Assembly (NCBI GenBank): GCA_001430745.1
Contig: KQ482032.1
Location: forward strand, 631,334-690,591
Reading direction: 5' to 3'
From: Auxenochlorella pyrenoidosa
Taxonomy: Eukaryota; Chlorophyta; Trebouxiophyceae; Chlorellales; Chlorellaceae
Length of the DNA: 59,258 nucleotides
Shown here one piece after another: positions 34,801-44,555 of this stretch (within the stretch, counting starts at the first letter, position 1; each line of letters starts with the position of its first letter). The notes below the pieces were generated by a model. The model did not search any database. It was not told the origin of the DNA and saw nothing but the letters and a program-made list of their open reading frames with translations. A program made the position numbers and the translations under genes.

Positions 34801-35067
34801 TCCGTGGCAGGCAACATGGGAAGCATGCAGCCCACAAAATTGCCAGCTGTTATTTTATTTTTGTCAAAACAGCTTGGCAGCTCTGCCACAGCACATGGCA
34901 CTCACCCAGCCTGCCAGCGCACGGGCTGCGCGTGCGGCATCCTGCACACTGGCGAAGCCTGCCAAGGGGCGCGGAGGGTCGTCTGCTGCGCCTGATGCGC
35001 TGCCGACGCATACAGCCGCACATGTCGCTGCCAGCAGCAAAAGCGCTGGTTTCCCCAAAAGCCACAT
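28848..35067 (-). CDS. Papain-type cysteine protease fused to bulb-lectin / BNR / PA14-like modules (copy B), 20 exons
   Basis: Exons: 34906-35067, 34589-34743, 34263-34406, 34033-34100, 33859-33878 (20 nt), 33608-33746, 33144-33349, 32998-33028, 32804-32865, 32550-32684, 32373-32434, 32205-32284, 32106-32124 (19 nt), 31543-31914, 30972-31249, 30383-30784, 29962-30208, 29636-29771, 29257-29370 and 28848-29015. They sum to 3000 nt (999 residues) with every phase closing. Signal peptide MWLLGKPALLLLAATCAAVC; I29-type propeptide around YDERRYFARWEGNLNRTISW; protease core with QGKCGSCWAQ (Cys about 180), SESQMLDCVNAGNGF, NHAV (His about 327) and RNSWGESWG (Asn about 348). After GACGMYRYPVVP a short cysteine-bearing connector (CREV...ADCKGFPLQSLGFGG, perhaps PAN-like) leads into the lectin, Asp-box repeats (SSDGGRLW, STDGGSSF, STDSGRTW) and a PA14-like end (YVFHLSSLRRARLWLDGYLL, EQDYLSPVVM). 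The weakest junction is 32373/32284 (GC donor). Two separate genes remain possible, but no second start was found. Confidence 0.72.
29813..29834 (+). repeat. Short tandem repeat in a copy B intron
   Basis: ACCCAAAGGGAG-type unit present twice in tandem (GACCCAAAGGGAGACCCAAAGG); each unit is near-palindromic (CCCAAAGGG). It lies just upstream of the exon starting at 29771 on the minus strand. No function is evident. Confidence 0.6.
33859..33878 (-). other. 20-nt exon carrying the catalytic cysteine of copy B protease
   Basis: The exon reads GC GGC TCC TGC TGG GCG CAG between a TGCAG acceptor and a GTGAGG donor. The T left by the previous exon completes TGC, so the joined product is C-G-S-C-W-A-Q, the papain active-site signature. 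Skipping it would shift the frame and remove the nucleophile. Confidence 0.8.
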
Positions 35068-36761
35068 CGTCCTCAGCCTGAAGCATGCGGATATGAAAGC
35101 TACTTGCTTGATAGAAGGCAGGCGGGTGGCCGCATCGGCGGCAGCGGCTCTGAGGCAGGTGCAGCGGCAGCTGCTGCTCGCGGGTGAGCTAGCTCGGTGT
35201 TGTGCTCTTCCTCTCTGGCCCACGTTGCCCGCCCGAATAGCAAGTAAGGAAAGAGTTCCCTCTCCGCTGTCACCTTCTCCACCTACTCCGGCAGTACCGG
35301 CCCGGGGTTGCTAGCCAGCGCTTGCCGGCTGCCGGAGACTGCACAAGCGTAAACGGTCTCAAGAAATAACCCGAACCGCTTTGCCGTGCTTCGCCGCGGA
35401 CGCGCCACACCTCGAGGAGCGGCGCTTTCAAGGTTTCAAAGCATGTTCGTGCTCATCAGCTTCAATTGACAGCCGCGGCGACTGCAGAGGGGTTTGTATC
35501 CCGAGGCACATGCTGGGCTGACCACCTGCTCTGCGTGCCGCTGCAAGACTCGGGACACTGGGGGCTGCCGACGATGCACAGCTGGTGTACCAGGTGCAGC
35601 TGTGACCATGCTGCTGAAGGAAAGCGCAGGGTAATGTCTGCCAATCAAGTTGTTGCCATAAATCAAACTGTGCATTGACTGACAGCCGCCGTGACAGCTC
35701 CACCTGTTGTTGCCGTTGCAGCAGCGAGGTCCTGCCTCTGCGCAGCGTGATCAAGCCGCATCCCTCTCACTCTCACTCTCCTCCAACTGTGCCACCTCCC
35801 TCCCTCTACTGTGCAGATGGTGCAAGAAATGTTTGCCCACCCTGTTGATAACCTGACCTGCCACGTAGTGGCAGCCTTTTGCCCCAGCGAGGATGGCAGC
35901 GGTGGCGAGGAGGATGGAGGAGACGTGCCCTTGGGTGGTGGAGGCGGCGCGCATGACGGGCACGGCATCGGTAGGCGGTGCACACTTGGCTCCATACTAT
36001 TTGAAAGCTCCTGCTGTCCCGCCTGCACATATCACACACTTCGTGCTCGGCATGCCGCATTTTCTTGCACAGGCAAGAGGCCCAGCTGGGCATCGCCCTT
36101 TTGGGAAACACACTGCGACAGGTACGGCCCTTGGCCTTTGCAAGCTGCTGGTTGGCGTTGCACAGCAGCAGCAGACCTGCACGGGAAGACAGTCTTCTGT
36201 GTAGTGCGTCGGCAAGGGCTGGGCAGTGGCCATGCTTAGGACGCAGCTGAGTGTACAACCACTGGTTTCGAGCACTGCATGGCATGCCTGGCTGAAGAGC
36301 TGCTGGCCGCACCAGATCAGGTTTGCTAGCCGTCGCCAGCTCCCTGTGTAACCCTGTGTACCCTGCACTGCTGCAGCTGGGCTGTTGTGAAACTTGCGTG
36401 CGTCCTGGGCTGGCGGGGAAAGATGCACTGGCGGACCTTATGTAGTCTGCCGTTCTCGCTGTCCCTACATCCATTGCCCACGATGACGTTGGTTCCTGCG
36501 TGACATGCGCAATCGGCGCAATGGCCCAATCATTTGCAAGGGGGAGAGCATTTGATAACAGATTTACCTGCCCTCAAAGGCAGGCTGCTGTCCAGCTGGG
36601 GTTAACCAACGTTGCAGCAGGGAGCCAGGCAGGCACGGCGTTGGCGAGCCAGGCAGGCACCGGGAACGTACCTCCTGGGGCCTTACGAAAGATCAGATCT
36701 CCTGAAACTTTCTTCGTTCCTGGAAGGGGAGGACTTGAGCGCGCCCAGACAGCCCCAGCCT
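35068..36761. other. 1.7-kb stretch with no assigned gene
   Basis: Lies between the divergent starts of copy B and the RCC1-like gene, so it holds two promoters. It may also hold an unassigned plus-strand exon: at 35817 a good acceptor (CTCTACTGTGCAG) precedes an open frame beginning MVQEMFAHPVDNLTCHVVAA and running into an acidic Gly-rich stretch until a GTAGGC donor near 35970. No start, stop or partner exons could be set with confidence. No other feature was seen. Confidence 0.4.
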
Positions 36762-38825
36762 ATGCGGATTGGTTGCCGTCGCCCCCTCCTGCTGCTGAGC
36801 GGCCTGGTTCTGGCAGCCTGCCAGGCAAGCTCGCAGCCCGTAAGTAAGCCGAGGGTGTGGAGGGTTTTGCAAAACCGAGGGTCCTGGGACACCCGAGGCT
36901 GCCTTGCAGCACTGCCCGGCTAGCCTGCACACCTACACAGCTCTGCCGCCGTCGACGTCCGGCGCCGACGTTCAAGCTTGTGGCCGTGGCTTCCCTCGCT
37001 CGCAGCTGCGTTGTGAGTTATTTGTGAGACATTTCTGCGGTCCCACTCCAGCATCTCCATCTCACCACCCTGCAGCTCCCTGGCAGAGCCTGGCCACTGA
37101 TGGGCAGGATGGGGTGAGCTGCGCCATCGATGCCGGTGGCGTCGCGTGGTGCTGGTACGGGGCTGGTGGCAGGAAGGATGCATGCGACCTCTGCGTCCCC
37201 GGCGCAGCCGACCCGGTCAGCCAGCCTGCCGTTGGCGGCGCCCGCTGGGTGCAGCTGTCCGTCGGCGAGGAGACAGTGTGCGGGGTGCAGAGTGACGGGC
37301 AGGGGCGCTGCTGGGGAAGCAACGCTGGCGGCGCAGCGGGCACAGGGGAGAGCACCAGCTCGAGCAACTACCACGCCAACCCCACAGCCCTGGCTGGCGG
37401 CGGCAGCTGGCGACAGATCAGCATGTCAGGGTATGGCGGGTGTGGCATCACAGTGGGGGACAGCCTGCTCTGCTGGGGCTCAAACAACCTTGGTGCATTC
37501 TACAAGCCGGGAGCGGAGGATGCGGGGCCGCCCGGCGAACCCAGCAGCCACCCGGCGCTAGTCCCTGTGCCGGTGGGGCAGCCTGGCATCCGCTGGCGCT
37601 GGGTCGACCTTGCAATGGCCATCGCCTGCGCCATCGACACCAACTCGCAGCTGTGGTGCTGGGTAAGCGGGTGGGCTGCCCCCTGGGGGCTTTGCGCATG
37701 CGCGCATGTCGGCCTGCATCCTGACGTCCACTTGCTGATACACCCTGCGGTGCCAGTGCAATCGACAGCGGCGTGGGCTTTTCTGCCGTTGATTCATGCC
37801 GGTGTGACGTGCGCCCGCAGGGCATGTACATGAACAGCAGCGCCCCTGTCCTGCTGGGCGGCGGCTGGCGCCAGATCTCTGCCGACATGCCCAACCCCGA
37901 CCTGTCCGGGCCCTGCGGCATTCTCACGGATGGCTCAGGTGGGCACCCTGCCAGCTGAGGTGACCTGCTGCATGTCTCAACCTATGCAAGATGCAGATTT
38001 TTGGGGTTCTTTGCCGCCACCGTGACTGAGCACGGCGTCGGCCAGGCAACCGCCTGCCGCCAACGCACGCGCTCCTGCAAGTGCCATGGGCCTGTTGCCG
38101 CACCCCTGCAGGGTGGTGCCTGAGCTCAGAACGCAGCAACCAGAGCTACCTGGTCGGGCTGCCGCTGGTGCCACTGCCGGGGAACAAGACGTGGGCCAAC
38201 ATTGCCACTGGCTCTCTGGTTGCAACCGGCGTGACAGACACAGGGGAAGGCGAGCAGCCTGCTGAGCATGCCGCCAGCGTCCCTTGTTTTGTGGAAGCGT
38301 TATGTGGTGTGGTGCGCGCGACGCCTGGCTGCACATGCACAAGGTTCTGCTCAGCAATGGCGAAGGAAATGGCCTGCCGGCACGCACGCGTGGCTGATGC
38401 CCACCTTGCTCTGCCTCTGGGGTTCCTGCAGGCTTCTACTGGGGCCTCCCCTCCCACGTTTTACCTACCCCCGAGCGCTCCCTCACGCTGCACTCGGTGG
38501 CCACAGCACCCGACGGTGCCAACACCTGGAAAGAGCTGGGAGGGCTGTATAACTACGCCTGCGGCATCACCTCCCGGGGCAACCTGTACTGCTTTGGGGA
38601 CATGTGTGAGCCGGACGTTGCAAGGCAGGGCTCAGAGATGGCTGCCGTTATCAAGGATGCCATGTTGGATGCTCGAGCAAAGGGATGCAGGGTGCAGTGC
38701 ACCTGCAGGGTTGGGAACTCAGGTCTGACCTTCTGAACCCTTTCTCACAGATGGCAAACAATGCTGAAATCACTGCTGCAGACGGCGGCTGGGCAAACAT
38801 GACGCTGGTGGGGCCCCTGGCTTGA
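36762..38825 (+). CDS. Secreted RCC1/BLIP-II-like repeat protein
   Basis: Exons 36762-36839, 37006-37012 (proposed, 7 nt), 37076-37662, 37821-37938, 38112-38228, 38432-38605 and 38782-38825; with the 7-nt exon the sum is 1125 nt, 374 residues. The start gives MRIGCRRPLLLLSGLVLAAC, a signal peptide whose LAAC is like a cleavage site. The body repeats a blade pattern: SCAIDAGGVAWCW, VCGVQSDGQGRCWGSN, GCGITVGDSLLCWGSN, ACAIDTNSQLWCW, PCGILTDGS and ACGITSRGNLYCFGD, alternating with W-x-Q/E-I/L-S strands. This C-x-I/V-x-x-x-G-x-x-x-C-W/F-G pattern is that of cysteine-containing RCC1-like seven-bladed propellers. Its extracellular location is inferred from the signal peptide. No nucleotide-exchange function should be assumed. 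The boundaries at 37006-37012 and 38228 (GC donor) are tentative. Confidence 0.7.
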
Positions 38826-39333
38826 GCCTCCCGTGCCCACGCTGAACCATGGCGAAGTAACTGCGCGTTTGCAAGTGTCCAGTCAATCTGTGCTGCGCTG
38901 CGGCAGCTGGTGCAGGGAAAGCAGTTCCTGGACACGAGATTGCATGACCGATTCCATTACCTGGAAAATGTCTCACTTTATGTCAGATTGCGTTTACAAC
39001 TCTTCAAGAAGGCATGCACTGAGGATTGCGTGAGCCAGGTGCCCATGCTGCTGGCGGTGGGCGCAGCTGGAAGGGGATCCCGTTGGATGGGGCGGCTATG
39101 CGCCTGATGCATTATCCAGGAACCCCGATTCTCCATTCCCGCCAGGCACATGAGCAGGCATCCCGCCAGCAAAGACCTTGTGATCGTGCATGCGTGAAAG
39201 CTGCATGACATTGGCTGATCATCACATCACTTTCACACTGTTCAGCCCATGTGAGTGGAACCGAAACGAAGCCTTACAATCAAAGCATTACAGTCAGCTG
39301 CAAGCACTCACCGCCGCTTTTTCGCACCATTTT
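38826..39333. other. Convergent intergenic stretch (RCC1-like 3' / glycerol kinase 3')
   Basis: Contains both 3' UTRs; two TTACA (minus-strand TGTAA) motifs at 39274-39278 and 39288-39292 fit the kinase. Nothing else was recognised. Confidence 0.5.
39274..39278 (-). terminator. TGTAA polyadenylation-type signal for glycerol kinase
   Basis: Minus-strand TGTAA 56 nt after the kinase stop; a second copy at 39288-39292 lies 42 nt after the stop. Confidence 0.5.
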
Positions 39334-42300
39334 CTACACCGGAACCTCTCCTGCTGCTGCCGCCGCTGCTGTTGGCTGCGCTGCCGCTGCCGCCTGCGCC
39401 GCTGCCGCCCCTGCCGCCTCTGCCCGCGGCTCGCCCTCCTCACGCAGGTCTGCCGTCAGCTCCGCCAGCGCAAACGAGCGCTGCACAGCAAGCTTCCACT
39501 TGGCATGCCGCCGGGAGGCTGCTTCTGGCGTGATGCGTGGCTCGAAGAGCGTGCCGCCTGCAGGGGCCAGGGGCCTGCGAGCATGTTGACACAGATGCCC
39601 ACATAAAGCGGTGCAGGCGGGGGTTCGCCTTGCCGTGCGCCAACCTCTGAGTGGCCGCTGATGCACAGTGCTAAAAGGACAGGCAGGGAGCTCAGCTGCG
39701 CACGCATGCCGTGCCTACAGGTGTAGTGCCTCTCTCCTGCGCGTTGCAAGGCAGCTTGACTTCCTTGCAGCGCACTCGCCCCCCCCCCCCCAACCCGGCG
39801 CACCCGTGTTGTGCTTCATGTCTGTGAACGCCTGCTCCGCCGTCCACAGGCCCACCCCGATGCCCGCCGCCAGCGCCGCCCCCAGCGAGGTGGTCTCCAT
39901 GTGGGCCGGCCGCCGCACCGGCACCTGCAGGATGTCGGCCTGCACCTGCAGGCAGCACCAGGGTTGGGAGGCCACGACCGCTTGGGTAAGATGATTGACT
40001 GTTCAAGATCGCAACAAGCCGCCCAACAGACCTCGGGCAAGCCCGGATGCTGAGAGGCATCCCGGGCAGCAGCGGCATGGCGCGCCAGCTCCCCACACCC
40101 ACCTGCATCAGCAGGTCGTTCTGCGAGGCGCCGCCGTCCACAAACATGACGGGCAGCCGCTCGGTGCCCGAGTCGGCCTGCATCGCCTCCAGCACATCCC
40201 GTGTCTGGAAGCAGATGGCCTCCAGCATGGCCCGCACTATGTGCGCCTGCACGGGTGGCCAGGTGGCACAGGCGGCAGGCAGGTGAGGAGGGGGGAAGGG
40301 CACGGCGTGCCAGGCCCTTGCGTGCGCCGGGTGTGAGGGCGGGAACGGTGCGCCCGCGAAGCCCCCCCTGGCGGAGTGCAAGCCAGCAGGGGCCGCGCTG
40401 ATGGCCTGCCGGAGGGGCCGCGCCTACATAAGCATGCGCGCGGGCACCCAGGCAGCGCCCTGTCGGACGGCGGCTCAGGCCGCCAGCGCCGACACAGGGA
40501 GCATGTCACGCCAGCTCCCCCTCTCAGCTGAGTTGGCCTTCGCGGATGAAGGGCAGCAACGAGGCGCGCTCTTGCCAACCATACACAGCCCCTCAACACA
40601 GCCAGACCTCCCCCGCCGCACCTTGGTGCTGTATTGCGTGAGGCCCACAATTGCGCCCCGCGCGTCGTCCCGCCACCAGGGCGCCAGCAGGCCCCCAAAG
40701 GCGGGCACAAAGTACACGCCGCCGCTGTCGGGCACAGACCCCGCCACCGCCTCGCTCTCCGCTGCAGCGCCCAGGGCCAGGCACAGGGGCAGGCGGGGGA
40801 GGGCGAACATGACGGCAAGACAGGCCCCAGGTTCTCTGCAACGCCTCGACGCAGCACCGCGTTTTCGATTGCATCAAGCAGCTGCCGTGGAAGTACTGGA
40901 GCTGGGCATTGTGCCTGCCTCGACGCCAGCATCCCCCCCCCACCCCCCCTCCCAGCCTGCCGGCCCTCCCACCCCACCCCACCCCACCCGCCGAGTCGAT
41001 GAACCCCATGCGATCGCGCAGCCAGGAGATGCCCTGCCCCGCAATGGCGATGGACCCCTCCAGCGCGTAGTTGGGCGCCGCGTCGGCGCCCAGCTGGAAG
41101 GCCAGCGTGCTCAGCAGGCCGTGGCTCGACTGCACCAGCTCCGGCCCCGTGTTGAGCAGCATGAAGCAGCCTGCAGGGGTGTTAGGAGGTGCGCATGGCA
41201 GGAGGGAGGCGAGGGAAGATGGAGGCAATGGCCAGAGGGGGCGTGAAGAAAGAAACAGCGGGGGCAGAGGAGGCGCATCCCTGAAACTGCTGCCAGGCCC
41301 GCACGCACTGCAGGCAGGTGTGCACGGTGCCAGCGGCACGCGCTGCCATCGCAGCGCACCCGTGCCGTATGTATTCTTGGCTTCAGACACGGCACAGCGC
41401 TGGCCCATCATGGCCGCCTGCTGGTCGCCCAGGCAGCCAGCGATTGGCACACCCTGCAGGGGCCCCTGTGCCTTGACGGTGCTGCAGGCAGTGGAGCAGA
41501 TGCGGCACCAGGCAGAGGGCTTCACTACGCGCCAGGGGCCGGCGTTGGAGTGGGCAACCAAAACTGGCTGGCAAGCAGGCGCTTGTGAGACAGCCAGCAT
41601 GCAGACGCATGCCAGCGGCGTGGCGGCGCGCCGCCTCACCCATACACCTCTGCGTTGCTGCGGATCTGCGGCAGCATGGCGGGCGGCACGCCAAACAGGC
41701 GCAGCGTGGGCTCGTGCCAGCTCAGCGTGCGCAGGTCCATCAGGTTGGTGCGCGAGGCGTTGGAGGCGTCGGTGACGTGCAGGCCGCCGTCCACGCCGCC
41801 TGCAGAGGGGGGCAGGGCTGGGCCAGGCGGGAGCGCGCCCTCAAGGGCAGAGGGTGCGCACAGGCAGGCCGGCTGTGCGACCTTGATGCAAATTCGCGGG
41901 TACATCCGCTGCAGGAGGAGGTGGGGCGGGGACGCAGCAGCCGGAGCACGGGGGCGGCGACACCTCTGCGCGGGTCGCCAGCACGGCTCGCCTTGGCCTG
42001 CCAGCACTGCACATCCCAGGCCCTCTGCTGCAGGGACGCATGATGCCCAGTAGGCGGCTGGCATGGTGCCCTGCCTGTCAGCAGTATTGGGGCCCTGCCT
42101 ACGGGCTGGCGCTCGAGGCCTCGCCTGTCAGCTGGTAGATGAGCCAGGAGTCGACGGTGCCAAACATGGCGCGCCCGTCCGCCGCCGCTGCCGCCACCGC
42201 TGGCACGTTGTCCAGCAGCCACTTGAGCTTGTAGGCAGAAAAGTAGGTCGAGATGGGCAGCCCGGTGACTGAAGCAGGAGGCAGCCCGGGGTGCGGCCAG

Positions 42301-43727
42301 CAACAGGGGGGTTACGCTGTGGGGACAGGGTGACAACGTGGCAGCGAGGATGGGCAGGCTGGCGACTGCAGGCTGTGCACTGGCCTGGGGGGCCGGGAGG
42401 TGTGCCGGTGGCATGCGCCGGCCGATGCTCAGCCCCCGGGAGCCCACCTGGCCGGAAGTGGTCCTGGCTGCCCAGCTGCTGCGCCATGGCCTGGCAGATG
42501 CTCGAGGTGCGGTTGTCCAGCCACACAATGGCGTTGTGCAGCGGCTTGCCGGTGACGCGGTCCCACACCAGGGTTGTCTCGCCTGCCGGGGTAGGGCACG
42601 CCCGGGGGCAGTGGGGCTGATGAGGCAGGTGCAAGAGGAGCGGTGCTGCATTGAGCGGCCGCAAGGGCGGCCATAGGCTGGGGCTGGGCATTGCGACTGG
42701 GGCCAGGACGGGGGCGGCAAGAGGCACGACCGGCGGATGCCACCCAGCATCCCACCAGCACCTGGGCATGCGCAGCGCGCGAGGCCGCCCACAGAAACAC
42801 ATGGGTTGTGGCCACTCACGCTGGTTGGTGATGCCCACCGCCCGCACACTCAGCTGCGGGAACTGCGCCCCCGCCTGCTCCATTGCCTGCCCCAGGAAGA
42901 GAGAGCAGGGGCGGCTGCCGGGTTGGTGCGTGACACCACAGCAAGAGCACAAGCGCCAGGCATCAGGGCTGTGCTCCCAGGGCAGGGCAGGCACCCAGGG
43001 GCAGCGGTGCATGCAAGAAACCTCGGCAGAGGGGCGTGGATCACAGTATTGGGACGCAACCCTGGTGCGACAGCCACGGCGGCAGCTGCGAGCACGCACG
43101 CGGGCGGGCGGGCGGGCGGCGGGGCTTGCCTGGTGCACCGCCTCCTGCACGCTGGCCCAGATGGCCATCGGATCTTGCTCCACCCACCTGCGAGACATGG
43201 TGCAAGCACGGGTGGGCTCCAAGCTGAGAAGCCAAGCCGAGACCAGGGCTGGGCTGGACCGCTCGCCCGCTGCTCTGGTGGGCTGACGTGTGCATCGGCA
43301 CTGGTGCTACGCCTGCTCAACATGCATGCTCTGTTGCACTCTCCATGGCATGGCCTGCCTGCCGCTCCCCGGTGAGCCCTCACCCCGCATGCGGGTAGAT
43401 CTGCGGAAACTCGACCTGCGCGCTGGCCAGCGGGCGGCACTGCGCATCGTACAGGAAGAAGCGGGTGCTCTGGGTGCCCTGCAGGGGGGCGGGGCAGGGG
43501 TCCTATGGGTGCGGGTTGCGGGCTGGGAGAGGCAGCGGAGCGCAGGGTGACAACGAGGTGGTGGAACAACAGTGCTTCCGGCTTTGTCGCACGAGAGTGC
43601 AAACGTGAGGAACTTGCGAGAGCCATTTGCTGGCAGGGAGCAGCAGCCCATCCGCCGAAGTTGCAGCAAACAGGCATCCACCGGAGCAGCACAGGCACAC
43701 CTGGTCGATGGCTCCAATGCAATCCAT
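39334..43727 (-). CDS. GLPK: Glycerol kinase (FGGY family), 13 exons
   Basis: Exons 43701-43727, 43384-43478, 43130-43187, 42820-42886, 42448-42582, 42125-42268, 41640-41799, 41360-41481, 40988-41170, 40622-40761, 40103-40246, 39804-39945 and 39334-39557; all phases close to 546 residues. Signature segments in order: [17 protein letters not shown] (N-terminal ATPase loop), [152 protein letters not shown], and [14 protein letters not shown]. It phosphorylates glycerol to glycerol-3-phosphate, feeding glycerolipid synthesis and glycolysis. Plant NHO1/GLI1 is the counterpart. No transit peptide is visible, so cytosolic. The C-terminus is Ala-rich. Two introns (donors at 43129 and 42124) start with GC. 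It is divergent to the aminopeptidase. Confidence 0.93.
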
Positions 43728-44555
43728 AGCTGCGTCGGGCCCTCTCCCGTCTTGAGATTGAATCCGAAATCCGGCAGCACCGAGAGGCTGGAGGGAAGGT
43801 GCTGCAGAGCAAACAAACAGCGGACTTCTTCGGCAGCAGCACCTGCCTGGGCAGCGGCAGCGGCAGCAGCAGCGGCGTCAGTGTCCGCGTGCTTGCGGGG
43901 GCCTCTACCTGCGAATTCGCAATTGGTATAAAACTTTCCGCTCACACCTGAGCGGCGAAAGACGACTGCTGGGCGCTGCGTGTGTCGGAGGCGACCAGCA
44001 GTTGGCAGGCTGCGGGAAAGGCGGCAATTTCGCTGATCACACCATCGAGCAGCTCTAACAAAGCGATCGCCGAGCGCTCGGGCTCCTCTCATTTTGCAAT
44101 TGCCCAGCAGCGAAGCAGGGGCCGGTTCATTCAACCGCGGGCAGCATCGCCCGGTCGATTCCGATCGCAGCATGGCAGTCAGGATGGCGATGTCTGTTGG
44201 GAGCCGGAGGGCAGCACAGGCACTGCTGCAGGGGTAGGTCCATGCCCTTGCAAGGCGCCGCCCTTTTAAATTAGTCAATGTCCTCGTCTGCCGCACTCCT
44301 TAAATGTTCCGCAATCAATGTGCTGCAGGCTGAGTGGCGGCCCCGCCTTGAGGACGGCTGTCCGCCCTACCGCCGCTGCCGCCGCCGCCGCTGCCGCCAG
44401 CAGGTTGGGCGCTTGCTGTGCCAGCGCATGCGGCGATCCTGCCAATGATTGTCTTGTAGTGGCTGTGTTGCAGTGGTCATTATTGTTGTGTGCTCGTATT
44501 GGCAGGCTGCGTTGGCGTAGGAGGTGCTGAGAACTGCTGTACATGTCACCTGCCC
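43728..44555. promoter_or_regulatory. Divergent promoter region glycerol kinase / aminopeptidase
   Basis: 828 bp between the two start codons. It holds both promoters. No TATA-like element or operator stands out; there is a CTG/CCG-rich tract near 44360-44400. Confidence 0.4.

Noticed and set aside
41740..42849. 369-residue and overlapping 364-residue open frames on the minus strand
   Set aside because: Out-of-frame readings through several glycerol kinase exons and introns; the true frame is defined by kinase motifs.
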